From positions 1-64,000 of the forward strand of contig CALJAM010000001.1 of NCBI GenBank assembly GCA_938027685.1: a DNA stretch of 64,000 nucleotides. Reading direction: 5' to 3'. The stretch comes from an uncultured Bryobacteraceae bacterium. Its GTDB lineage: Bacteria > Acidobacteriota > Terriglobia > Bryobacterales > Bryobacteraceae. The first letter of the stretch is position 1. Every line of letters starts with the position of its first letter. The notes beneath the pieces were generated by a model that was given only the letters and a program-made list of their open reading frames with translations, was not told the DNA's origin and searched no databases. Positions 1 to 6,597 of this stretch are shown here, piece by piece. Both the position numbers and the translations under genes were made by a program.

Positions 1-213
1 GCTCCCGGCGAAAACGATGCAGTGGCTTGCAACTTCGAGCCAATCAGCCATGGCCCCTCTGGCGGCCTCGACCGGGTCGTGCTCGGCGGCGCCGCGCCCC
101 ACCGCTTCAGGAGGCGCTTCCAGCGTCCGTTTCACCGCTTCAGGCACCCCGGGAGCTTTGGGCCATCCCTCCGCAGCGTTATTCAGGTACGCCGCCACGT
201 CCACAACTACCAA
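1..213 (-). CDS. Possible hypothetical protein, 3' end beyond the window
   Basis: One minus-strand frame stays open from about position 375 down to the window edge. Its codon use looks coding (G-rich first positions, G/C-rich third positions) and it contains a plausible beta-strand segment reading LVVVDVAAYL. No ATG occurs before the left edge. A TTG at 213 or a GTG at 204 are the first usable starts that do not run into the divergent oxidoreductase gene. No family was recognised. All three plus-strand frames are also open here, so the stretch could equally be non-coding GC-rich DNA. The rest of the region up to 288 holds the promoter side of the next gene: a TAGAAT hexamer at 264-269 and a GGAG ribosome-binding site before the GTG at 289. 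Confidence 0.25.
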   Translation of the reverse strand, partial: MVVVDVAAYLNNAAEGWPKAPGVPEAVKRTLEAPPEAVGRGAAEHDPVEAARGAMADWLEVASHCIVFAGS

Positions 214-288
214 ATCGGTGTGCCGCCCCTTATGCTTTAGCGCCCAGGCAGAGGCGCTTGAGATAGAATCTTTGAGCGGAGCAGCAAC

Positions 289-1458
289 GTGATCGATCAG
301 GATCGTCGTGAATTTCTGTTTGCGGCCGGCCTCCTCACGCTCCAGCCCGCAACCGTCTTCGGCACGCAGGCCAATTCAGCCATCGAGATCGGCATCATCG
401 GCTGCGGCGGCCGCGGCGTATACATCGGCAACTTCTTTCAGGAGTACGCCGGGGCACGCATCGTCGCGCTGCACGATCCTTTCTCCGACCGCCTGGAGAA
501 CATCCAGCAAAAGCTGAAACTCAGCGGCCCCCGTCTTTATCGCGGCCTGGAGGGCTACCGCGAATTGGTCAGCTCCAGGCTCGACGCCGTGGTTATCGAA
601 AGTCCTCCCTACTTTCACCCCGAGCAGGCCGAGGCCGCCGTGGCCGCCGGCAAGCACGTCTTCCTGGCCAAGCCGGTGGCGGTGGACGTCGCCGGTTGCC
701 TGCGAATCCGCGAAGCCGGCCGGCGCGCTCGCGGAAGGCTCAGTTTCCTAGTGGACTTTCAGACCCGCGCCCAGCCCGCCTTCCAGGAGGCCGCGCGCCG
801 CGTGCACGAGGGCGCCGTCGGGACGCTGGTGATGGGCCACGTCTACTACCACACGGGCCGCCTGCGACCGCAGTCCAAACCCGGCATGGCGCCTGACGAA
901 GCTCGCCTGCGCGATTGGGTCTTCGATAAAGTGCTCTCCGGCGACATCATCGTCGAACAGCACATCCACGTCCTGGATGTAGCGAACTGGTACACGCGCG
1001 CCCATCCCGTGCGGGCGTTCGGAACTGGCGGTCGGAAGGCTCGCACCGACGTGGGCGACTGCTGGGATCATTTCCTCGTGCAGTACTGGTATCCCGACGA
1101 CGTGAAGGTCGACTTCAGCTCGAACCAGTTCCTGAAAGGCTTCCACGACATGTGTATCCGCTTTTACGGTACGGCCGGTACGGTCGACTCGCACTACGGC
1201 GGCTACGTCCGCATCACGGGCGACAACCCCTGGCCCGGGGTCGAAAAGGACGATACCTTCCGCGAGGGAGCCATCGCCAACGTGAGGCGGTTTGTCGAAA
1301 GCCTGCGCACCGGCAATTACCTCAACAACGTGGAAGAAAGCGTCGACAGCAACCTCACCGCGATCCTCGGCCGCATGGCGGCCTATCGGGAGCGTGTAGT
1401 GACCTGGGACGAGATGATGCGCTCAGGCGAAAAGCTGGAGGCGCGCCTGAAGCTTTGA
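289..1458 (+). CDS. Tat-exported Gfo/Idh/MocA-family oxidoreductase
   Basis: 389 residues, a usual length for the family. The N-terminus is a Tat-type signal (RR at residues 6-7, then a hydrophobic stretch ending about TQA at 26-28), so the protein is predicted periplasmic or lipid-anchored. The Rossmann dinucleotide-binding motif GCGGRG is at 38-43. The family EKP motif near residue 127 reads AKP (GKHVFLAKPVAVD), a variant I associate with exported members in Acidobacteriota and Planctomycetes. The C-terminal half has the mixed alpha/beta character of the substrate domain. The substrate is not predictable; NAD(P)-dependent oxidation of a sugar or cyclitol is typical of the family. The start is GTG, seven bases after a GGAG. 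The gene is followed 54 bases later by another Tat-exported sugar-enzyme-like protein on the same strand, so the two may act together. Confidence 0.85.
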   Translation: MIDQDRREFLFAAGLLTLQPATVFGTQANSAIEIGIIGCGGRGVYIGNFFQEYAGARIVALHDPFSDRLENIQQKLKLSGPRLYRGLEGYRELVSSRLDAVVIESPPYFHPEQAEAAVAAGKHVFLAKPVAVDVAGCLRIREAGRRARGRLSFLVDFQTRAQPAFQEAARRVHEGAVGTLVMGHVYYHTGRLRPQSKPGMAPDEARLRDWVFDKVLSGDIIVEQHIHVLDVANWYTRAHPVRAFGTGGRKARTDVGDCWDHFLVQYWYPDDVKVDFSSNQFLKGFHDMCIRFYGTAGTVDSHYGGYVRITGDNPWPGVEKDDTFREGAIANVRRFVESLRTGNYLNNVEESVDSNLTAILGRMAAYRERVVTWDEMMRSGEKLEARLKL

Positions 1459-1512
1459 GAGTCGTTCACGTGCGATAATCCAAGTCCGGAGTCCCGTCGA
1501 GGAGGAGTCGCC

Positions 1513-3036
1513 ATGTCATGTCCGCTCGTGTCTGCCGGTTGCCGCGCATGTACCGCAGCGACCCGCCGCCAATTCCTTGGCGCGCTGGCAGGCGCTCCGA
1601 TGGTTCTCTCTTCCGCAGGAGCCCGCAGGCTTCGCGCTGCTCAGCCCGCAAGGCAGCCGCCGGTCCGTGTGGCGCTCAAGGCACAGCCAGTGCTGGTTTA
1701 TTCGCTGTCGAAGCGCAAGGAAGCGTGGAGCTGGCGTCCCTGGGGAGGGCTGCACACCGAGGCCGACGTCGCCGCCGAGAAGGAACGTATCGGGCGCGAA
1801 CTTGCGGCCATGGCCCGCCAGGCGGATTTTCCGCTGGAGCTTTTGCCGTTGGCCGAGGCACGTAGCCCCGCCGAGGCCGAGGCCGTTGCCCGCAACAGCT
1901 ACGACGCGACGATCATGTTCGCGGCGAGCGGGCCGCTGAGCGCGTTGGAAGCCTTGGCCAGGGCGCACCGCTGGAACCTCATGTTCGTGCGCCATCGCTC
2001 AGGGCCTGTCTACTTGTGGTACGAGATCGCCCATCCGCGCTTTCTGCGTAAGACCGTCGACTACTACGGGCAACCCAACATGGGCGTGGACGACGTGGTG
2101 GTCGACAGCTACGCGGAACTACTGTGGCGGCTGCGCGCGCTGGCCGGGCTCAAGAACGCCCTCGGGAAGCGCATCGTGGCCGTGGGCGGACCCAGCGGCT
2201 GGGGCGCGGGCGGTAAACTGGCGCCGCAACGCTCGCGCGAGGTCTTCCAGCTCGACATCGTCACGGTGCCGTACAGCGATCTGGGTGAGCGGATCAAGCG
2301 CGCGCGCTCCGATGATAGTTTGGTGCGCCGCGCGCACGCGGCCGCCGAAGAATACCTCGGGCAGAAAGGCGTGCGCCTGGAGACCGACAAGAAGTTCGTG
2401 CTGAACGCTTTCGTCCTCAACGAGGTTTTCCACGACCTGCTGGACGAGGCCCGCACCGACGCCATCACGATCAACCAGTGCATGGGCACGATCATGCCGC
2501 TGGCGGAAACGACCGCCTGCCTGCCGCTCTCGGTGCTGAACGACGCCGGCTACATGGCCTTTTGCGAATCGGATTTCGTCGTGATTCCCTCAGGCATTCT
2601 GCTGCACTACATCTCGGGCAGACCCGTCTTCCTGAACGATCCTACCTGGCCGCACGACGGCGTGGTCACCATCGCGCACTGCACGGCGCCGCGCAAGATG
2701 GATGGCAAGACGCCCGAGCCGGTACGCATCCTGACTCACTTCGAATCCGATTACGGCGCCGCTCCCAAAGTGGAAATGAGGAAGGGGGCGCTGATGACCA
2801 ATCTGATCCCGGATTTCAACTTCCGCCGCTGGCTGGGCTTCAAGGGACAGATTGTAGACGTGCCCTTCCTGGACATCTGCCGCAGCCAGGTGGACCTATC
2901 GGTTCAAGGCGACCTCGCCCGCCTGGTGCGGGAGATGGTCGGATTCCATTGGATGAGCTGCTACGGGGACTACCTGAAAGAGACGGGCTACGCCCTCGCC
3001 AAGCTCGGCATCGAGTGGACGAACGTCTCGGCCTGA
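1513..3036 (+). CDS. Tat-signal protein, L-fucose/arabinose isomerase-like
   Basis: 507 residues. The N-terminus carries a twin-arginine signal (RRQFLGALAG from residue 18) and a preceding Cys-rich leader of 17 residues. The body has the alternating sheet/helix pattern of the fucose-isomerase fold. The C-terminal third holds conserved-looking blocks (INQCMGTIMPLAE, FCESDFVVIPSG, ILTHFESDYGAAP) that resemble the metal-binding C-terminal region of sugar isomerases. I infer a ketose/aldose isomerase-like enzyme acting outside the cytoplasm, but catalytic residues cannot be assigned by eye. The start is well supported by GAGGAGGAG five bases upstream of ATG 1513. The stop TGA at 3034-3036 directly abuts the stop of the convergent thioredoxin-like gene. 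It is probably co-transcribed with the oxidoreductase before it. Confidence 0.6.
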   Translation: MSCPLVSAGCRACTAATRRQFLGALAGAPMVLSSAGARRLRAAQPARQPPVRVALKAQPVLVYSLSKRKEAWSWRPWGGLHTEADVAAEKERIGRELAAMARQADFPLELLPLAEARSPAEAEAVARNSYDATIMFAASGPLSALEALARAHRWNLMFVRHRSGPVYLWYEIAHPRFLRKTVDYYGQPNMGVDDVVVDSYAELLWRLRALAGLKNALGKRIVAVGGPSGWGAGGKLAPQRSREVFQLDIVTVPYSDLGERIKRARSDDSLVRRAHAAAEEYLGQKGVRLETDKKFVLNAFVLNEVFHDLLDEARTDAITINQCMGTIMPLAETTACLPLSVLNDAGYMAFCESDFVVIPSGILLHYISGRPVFLNDPTWPHDGVVTIAHCTAPRKMDGKTPEPVRILTHFESDYGAAPKVEMRKGALMTNLIPDFNFRRWLGFKGQIVDVPFLDICRSQVDLSVQGDLARLVREMVGFHWMSCYGDYLKETGYALAKLGIEWTNVSA

Positions 3037-3288
3037 TCACGAGCCCGCCTGACGCAAGGCGGACAGCAGGCGCTTCAGCTCTTCGACCGTAGGCACTTTG
3101 CCCGACACCAGCACCTTGCCATCCACGACCACGGCGGGCGTCATCCGCACGCCCAGCGCCGCGAACTGGCGCGGATCGTTCACGTGCGAGATGTCCGCCG
3201 CCAGATCGAGCTCCGCACACGCGTTGATCACGTTGCGTTCCGTGGCATGACAACGGTAGCAACCGGGACCCACGACCTGAATCTTCAT
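3037..3288 (-). CDS. Miniature thioredoxin-like redox protein (CxxC)
   Basis: 83 residues, the length of the small thioredoxin/glutaredoxin-fold proteins called redox-active disulfide protein 2. The active-site CYRC is at residues 10-13, directly after the first strand, and the cis-Pro segment MTPAVVVDGK follows near residue 52, so the fold is complete but lacks the helical extensions of normal thioredoxin. No signal peptide is visible, so it should act in the cytoplasm as a dithiol donor or metal/metalloid shuttle. An in-frame ATG exists at 3303, but GAGGTGA five bases upstream of ATG 3288 fits the shorter form. It is the last gene of the ArsR-controlled operon, four bases after the permease. 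This pairing with a DUF318-type permease is a recurrent one from general knowledge. Confidence 0.85.
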   Translation of the reverse strand: MKIQVVGPGCYRCHATERNVINACAELDLAADISHVNDPRQFAALGVRMTPAVVVDGKVLVSGKVPTVEELKRLLSALRQAGS

Positions 3289-3292
3289 GGTC

Positions 3293-4345
3293 TCACCTCG
3301 CAAAAACGAAATTTCCGAAAACCCACCCCACTAGCGTGCCCAGCACGACGATCGTCCCCACGTAGACGGCGGCTTTCCGAACGCCGAAGACGCGGGCGAC
3401 GGCCAGCCAGTTGGGCAGGCTCAAACCTGGGCCGGTCAGCAGCAGCGCCAGCGCGGGCCCGGATCCCATGCCCAGCTTCATCAGCGTGTCGACGAAAGGC
3501 GCCTCGGTCATGGTGGCGAAGTAGCTCACGGCGCCGATCAGCGTGGCCAGGAACGAAGCCCGCAGGCTGCTGCCGCCCAACCAGGTGCGGATCCACTGCT
3601 CAGGAAGCAACTTCCCGATCACGCCCACCACGAACACGCCGGCCAGCAACAGGGGGAAGATGATGCGCACGAACCACCATGTTTCGCGCAGCCAGGCGGC
3701 GATCTCCTCCCGCGGCGCCGTTCGCCAGGCGTAAAGCGCCACCACCGCGGTCAACGCCGCCCAGACCAAGACCTTGTAAACATACGCGCCCGTGCGCACC
3801 ACGTAATTGGGAGCCAGCAGCGATACCACGACCAGACCCAACAGCACGAGTCTTTCACGGGCGATGATCGGGCTGCGCTGGGCCTGCGCCGCTACGGGAG
3901 CCGGCCGCGAGCCCTGCTCCCGGAAGGCCAGCGACATGACCATCCCTACGAGGAAGGCCATCGCCAGGGCGGCCGTCACGCGCGAAACCACCATCGCGGC
4001 GCCCAGTATGCCGCCAGTGTACACCAATGCCAGAATATTGGTGGCCGGAGCGACCCAGAGCACGATGAACGCGGCGCCGATGCCCGCACCGCCGTAGTAA
4101 AGGCCGCTGGCCACGGGAATTACCGTGCAGGAGCACGCCGCCACGAAGAAACTGGCGCCGGCCGCCAGCGGGAAACTCTTCCATTTACTCGCCTGCTCGC
4201 CCAGGTAATCGAGGATCACTTCCCGGCTCATGAAAGCCACGATCCCGCCTGCCAGCAGAAAGGCGGGCACCAGGCAAGTGAGCACGTGCGTAGCGATGTA
4301 ATCCCGGAGAGCATTCAATCCGGCCAACAGCAGCTCGCCCATCAT
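3293..4345 (-). CDS. ArsP/DUF318-type membrane permease
   Basis: 350 residues, with about eight to ten hydrophobic spans in two halves, as expected for the PF03773 (predicted permease/ArsP) family. The signature region around residues 65-95 reads FVAACSCTVIPVASG, with a CSC pair inside a membrane segment; related cysteines in ArsP have been implicated in binding trivalent organoarsenicals. The second half has a matching LTGPGLSLPNWLA segment. A polar linker near residues 145-160 divides the halves. The start ATG overlaps the stop of the FmdE-like gene (ATGA), so translation is coupled. The substrate is inferred: arsenical, thiol-bound metalloid or another soft anion. The ArsR-type repressor at the head of the operon favours a metalloid or thiol-reactive ligand. 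I do not assign arsP because sequence identity to the tested proteins cannot be measured here. Confidence 0.8.
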   Translation of the reverse strand: MMGELLLAGLNALRDYIATHVLTCLVPAFLLAGGIVAFMSREVILDYLGEQASKWKSFPLAAGASFFVAACSCTVIPVASGLYYGGAGIGAAFIVLWVAPATNILALVYTGGILGAAMVVSRVTAALAMAFLVGMVMSLAFREQGSRPAPVAAQAQRSPIIARERLVLLGLVVVSLLAPNYVVRTGAYVYKVLVWAALTAVVALYAWRTAPREEIAAWLRETWWFVRIIFPLLLAGVFVVGVIGKLLPEQWIRTWLGGSSLRASFLATLIGAVSYFATMTEAPFVDTLMKLGMGSGPALALLLTGPGLSLPNWLAVARVFGVRKAAVYVGTIVVLGTLVGWVFGNFVFAR

Positions 4346-5112
4346 GGCTTATCCTCCGCCGCATCCTTGCGCGGCATGTGCTTGTTGATGATGTCTCCGC
4401 GCTCGCCGAACAGGTCTGTGGGGCGGAACCGGTAGCCCGGAATCGACTTCAGATCGAGCAAGGAGGCGGGCGGCGCGGTGAGGATCCGGCGGCTGGTCTG
4501 CTCGGCCATACGCTCGACCTCGTCGATCTCATCCGCCGTGACCGGCTGACCTGCCGCCCGGCGCGCTCGGATGCGTTCCTCAAGCGCGGCCTGCTCGGCG
4601 GGGAACACACCCGGCCTCAGCCGCACCTCCCAGGCTTCTCCATTCGAGATTCGCTGAATGATGAAGCCGTCACCCACGCTGTTGTCGATGCGCAAGGTCT
4701 GGAAGTTGATGCGCGCTCCGGTCAAATACATGGCCGCGTCCACCCAGCAGGGACCGTTCTTCGCCACCGCCCGCAAATCCGTGCGATCCACCACTCCCCC
4801 CGGAAACAGCTTCTCCAGGGCTGCCTTGATCTGGACGAAGGCGATGACCAGGCCGTCGCAGAGGTGACCATGAAAGCGTGCCAGGTCCTTCAATCCCACT
4901 TCTTTGGTGAACCGGTCGTATCGGCCGAGCGCGCTTTCGGTGTCGCGCACCCGGATGGGACGTGCGTTAGGGGCGCGCGCAACCCATTCGGGGAAGAACC
5001 AGTCCGGCGCGAGATCGGTGCATCCCCGGCATGTGTTGGTCTGAGGCACGCTGGACCCCAGCGCGCCGAGGCTCAGCAGTTCACGTCGAGTGAGTTGCCG
5101 GAGCAGGCTCAT
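4342..5112 (-). CDS. FmdE-domain protein with Tat-like leader
   Basis: 256 residues. The N-terminus has a twin-arginine-like leader (TRRELLSLGALG from residue 8) followed by a CRGC pair at 28-31, so the protein may be exported or use that pair for metal binding. The core is the FmdE fold (subunit E of formylmethanofuran dehydrogenase and its stand-alone relatives). Its hallmark appears as HGHLCDG at 81-87, where relatives usually have HGHxCPG. The second metal-region block reads NGPCWVDAAMYLTGARI, lacking the Cys normally found after the TG. The C-terminal zinc finger of larger FmdE proteins is absent; a charged helical tail ends in KHMPRKDAAEDKP. There is no methanogenesis gene nearby. One base separates it from the upstream TSUP gene and its stop overlaps the permease start. 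Function unknown; a metal-binding periplasmic or membrane-face partner is inferred. Confidence 0.75.
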   Translation of the reverse strand: MSLLRQLTRRELLSLGALGSSVPQTNTCRGCTDLAPDWFFPEWVARAPNARPIRVRDTESALGRYDRFTKEVGLKDLARFHGHLCDGLVIAFVQIKAALEKLFPGGVVDRTDLRAVAKNGPCWVDAAMYLTGARINFQTLRIDNSVGDGFIIQRISNGEAWEVRLRPGVFPAEQAALEERIRARRAAGQPVTADEIDEVERMAEQTSRRILTAPPASLLDLKSIPGYRFRPTDLFGERGDIINKHMPRKDAAEDKP

Positions 5113-5113
5113 A

Positions 5114-5851
5114 TCAACCCAGAAGCGTGAAGATCTTGTAGGCCGTCATGACCACGATGAGGACGCCGAACATCTGTCGCAGCCGTCCGCCGGCCACGTA
5201 GACGCTGGTGACGCGCGCGCCAAGGAACGACCCGACGAAGCCCGCCACAACCAGGGTCGCGGCCAGGTGAGCCTGAACCCGAGCTGAACCCACGTGGGGA
5301 ATCAGAGCCGAGAACGATGGCGGGGTGATGGCCAGCGCATTCATACCCGCGGCGCGCTTGGGTTCGAAGCCCACCAGGATCAGCGTGGGCAGGAGCAGGA
5401 AGCCGGGACCCACGCCGAGCAAACCGCTCAGCACCGAAATCGGTGCGGCCAGCAGCAGGGCCGTACGGAATTTCTCTGCGCCCGGCCGCGCGCTCACAGG
5501 ACGGAACAATCGCCATGCCAAATAGATCACGGACGCAAAATAAACCAGCCAGATCTCGAATTGCGGCACGTGCTGAGCCGCCCAGGCGCCCAGAGGCGCA
5601 AAGACGGTCGTTGTAACGGCCAGGATTGCCCCACGGCGCCACTCGACGTACCCGCTGCGGGCGAAACCCAGCGTGGACGCCAGGCCGGTGAGACCGTTCA
5701 GCAGAAGGCTGAGCGGTTGAACCTCGTGGACCAGATCCTGCATGAACAATCCCAGGAATGGAATGGCGGCGAAAGCCACTCCCAAGCCGAGCATTCCGGA
5801 GACAAAGGCAAGCACCAACAGGCCGACCGTCAGGATGAGATTCTGGCTCAT
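5114..5851 (-). CDS. TSUP (TauE/SafE) family membrane permease
   Basis: 245 residues with seven to eight hydrophobic spans arranged as an inverted repeat: FVSGMLGLGVAFAAIPFLG near the start and LSGLLGVGPGFLLLPTLIL near residue 135 are the paired glycine-rich motifs of the TauE/SafE (TSUP) family. Members move sulfite, sulfonates, thiosulfate or other small organic and inorganic anions across the inner membrane. A longer reading frame extends upstream to 6178, but it is only the shadow of the ArsR gene. ATG 5851 overlaps the ArsR stop (ATGA), which fixes the start. In sulfur- and persulfide-handling operons this family often follows an ArsR-type regulator of the BigR/SqrR kind, which is an alternative reading of this cluster. 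Confidence 0.85.
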   Translation of the reverse strand: MSQNLILTVGLLVLAFVSGMLGLGVAFAAIPFLGLFMQDLVHEVQPLSLLLNGLTGLASTLGFARSGYVEWRRGAILAVTTTVFAPLGAWAAQHVPQFEIWLVYFASVIYLAWRLFRPVSARPGAEKFRTALLLAAPISVLSGLLGVGPGFLLLPTLILVGFEPKRAAGMNALAITPPSFSALIPHVGSARVQAHLAATLVVAGFVGSFLGARVTSVYVAGGRLRQMFGVLIVVMTAYKIFTLLG

Positions 5852-6201
5852 GATGGTCTTTTGCGGACAAGCGCGGTACGCCCTGCTCGGGCCGCCGCCG
5901 GCGTCGCACCGGCAGCCCGGCCTCGCTCGCGCCACGCGGTGCGCAGGGAGGCGATGAATCGGGCCGCGACGCGCCCCGGCGCACTCAAGCGGCAGTAGAC
6001 TCGGCGGCCCCGCCGCTGGTCGGCAATCAAGCCTGCGTTGCGGAGGCAAGTCAAATGGCGGGAGACGTTCGACTGCGTCAAGCCCAGCGCCGCCTGGATC
6101 TCGCAGCCACAGCGAGGCCCTTTGACGAGCAGCTCCACGATGCGAAGCCGGTTGGGATCCGACAGGGCGCGGAACCAATCGGCCAGGAGATCCGGCTCCA
6201 T
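5848..6201 (-). CDS. ArsR-family metalloregulator, operon repressor
   Basis: 117 residues from the chosen start. The winged helix-turn-helix is complete: FRALSDPNRLRIVELLV at 10-26, LGLTQSNVSRHLTCLRNAGL at 39-58 (recognition helix), and the wing RRGRRVYCRLS. A CGC pair at 31-33 occupies the place of the As(III)-sensing ELCVCDLC box of ArsR; two of the three cysteines are present. DNA release on binding As(III), Sb(III) or a thiol-reactive ligand is therefore inferred. An upstream ATG at 6219 would add MYDHNL, but it lies inside the promoter spacer, so the message should start near 6204 and be nearly leaderless at ATG 6201. The C-terminal tail after residue 85 is low-complexity, rich in Ala and Arg. 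It heads the five-gene operon and should be autoregulated. Confidence 0.9.
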   Translation of the reverse strand: MEPDLLADWFRALSDPNRLRIVELLVKGPRCGCEIQAALGLTQSNVSRHLTCLRNAGLIADQRRGRRVYCRLSAPGRVAARFIASLRTAWRERGRAAGATPAAARAGRTALVRKRPS

Positions 6202-6210
6202 CAAATTATG

Positions 6211-6240
6211 ATCATACATTCATGTATCCTCTGCTGTCAA
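6211..6240 (-). promoter_or_regulatory. Sigma70-type promoter of the ArsR operon
   Basis: On the minus strand TTGACA (6240-6235) is followed after 18 bases by TATGAT (6216-6211), nearly consensus for both boxes. The predicted start of transcription is about 6204, three bases before ATG 6201. The alternative ATG at 6219 falls inside the spacer and could not be translated from this promoter. Confidence 0.7.
6214..6227. promoter_or_regulatory. Perfect inverted repeat, probable ArsR operator
   Basis: ATACATGAATGTAT: two perfect six-base arms (ATACAT/ATGTAT) around a GA centre. It covers the end of the promoter spacer and half of the -10 box. A dimeric ArsR protein bound here would block RNA polymerase, which fits simple autorepression. 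Confidence 0.6.
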
Positions 6241-6597
6241 GCGAGCGCCGAGGCGATGCAGCGGATGCTTGCCGCTAAGACCGCAGTATGCAACCCGGGA
6301 CGACTCACCGCGGATCTTGCTTAGGCAGTCCTCGAGCCGTACCTTCTCCAGGCCGTCCCGAGCGCTCTCCGTCCGTGGGAAGGCTACTGGGGGCGTCGTG
6401 GGGATTGCCGCCTTCGGTTGGCACGACCCGCGCCATCAAGGCATTCCGGGACCTTCGAGAGCCGGGCTGAAAGGCAGCCGCCGCGAATTCTGCGGCCGGC
6501 GTTTGCTTGCGCCCGGCGCGCGTAAGGCTCGAGCTCTCGCAGGCGAGCTGCTCGCCGCCTTGTCACCGAAAGGACATACGACCCCGCAGGTCTGGCA
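6241..6597. other. Intergenic region between the ArsR promoter and the sulfatase 3' end
   Basis: No convincing gene was found. Short open frames here have no supporting start signal or recognisable product. The only structure noted is the hairpin at 6542-6556. Confidence 0.5.
6542..6556 (-). terminator. Hairpin downstream of the receptor-sulfatase operon
   Basis: A perfect six-base stem, GGCGAG/CTCGCC, with a three-base loop lies about 40 bases past the sulfatase stop codon. There is no T-tract, so it would be a weak or Rho-assisted terminator at best. Confidence 0.3.

Noticed and set aside
5114-6178. Longer TSUP start at 6178
   Set aside because: The first 109 codons are the ArsR gene in another frame and read as Pro/Arg-rich nonsense. 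ATG 5851 overlaps the ArsR stop and begins a normal membrane span.
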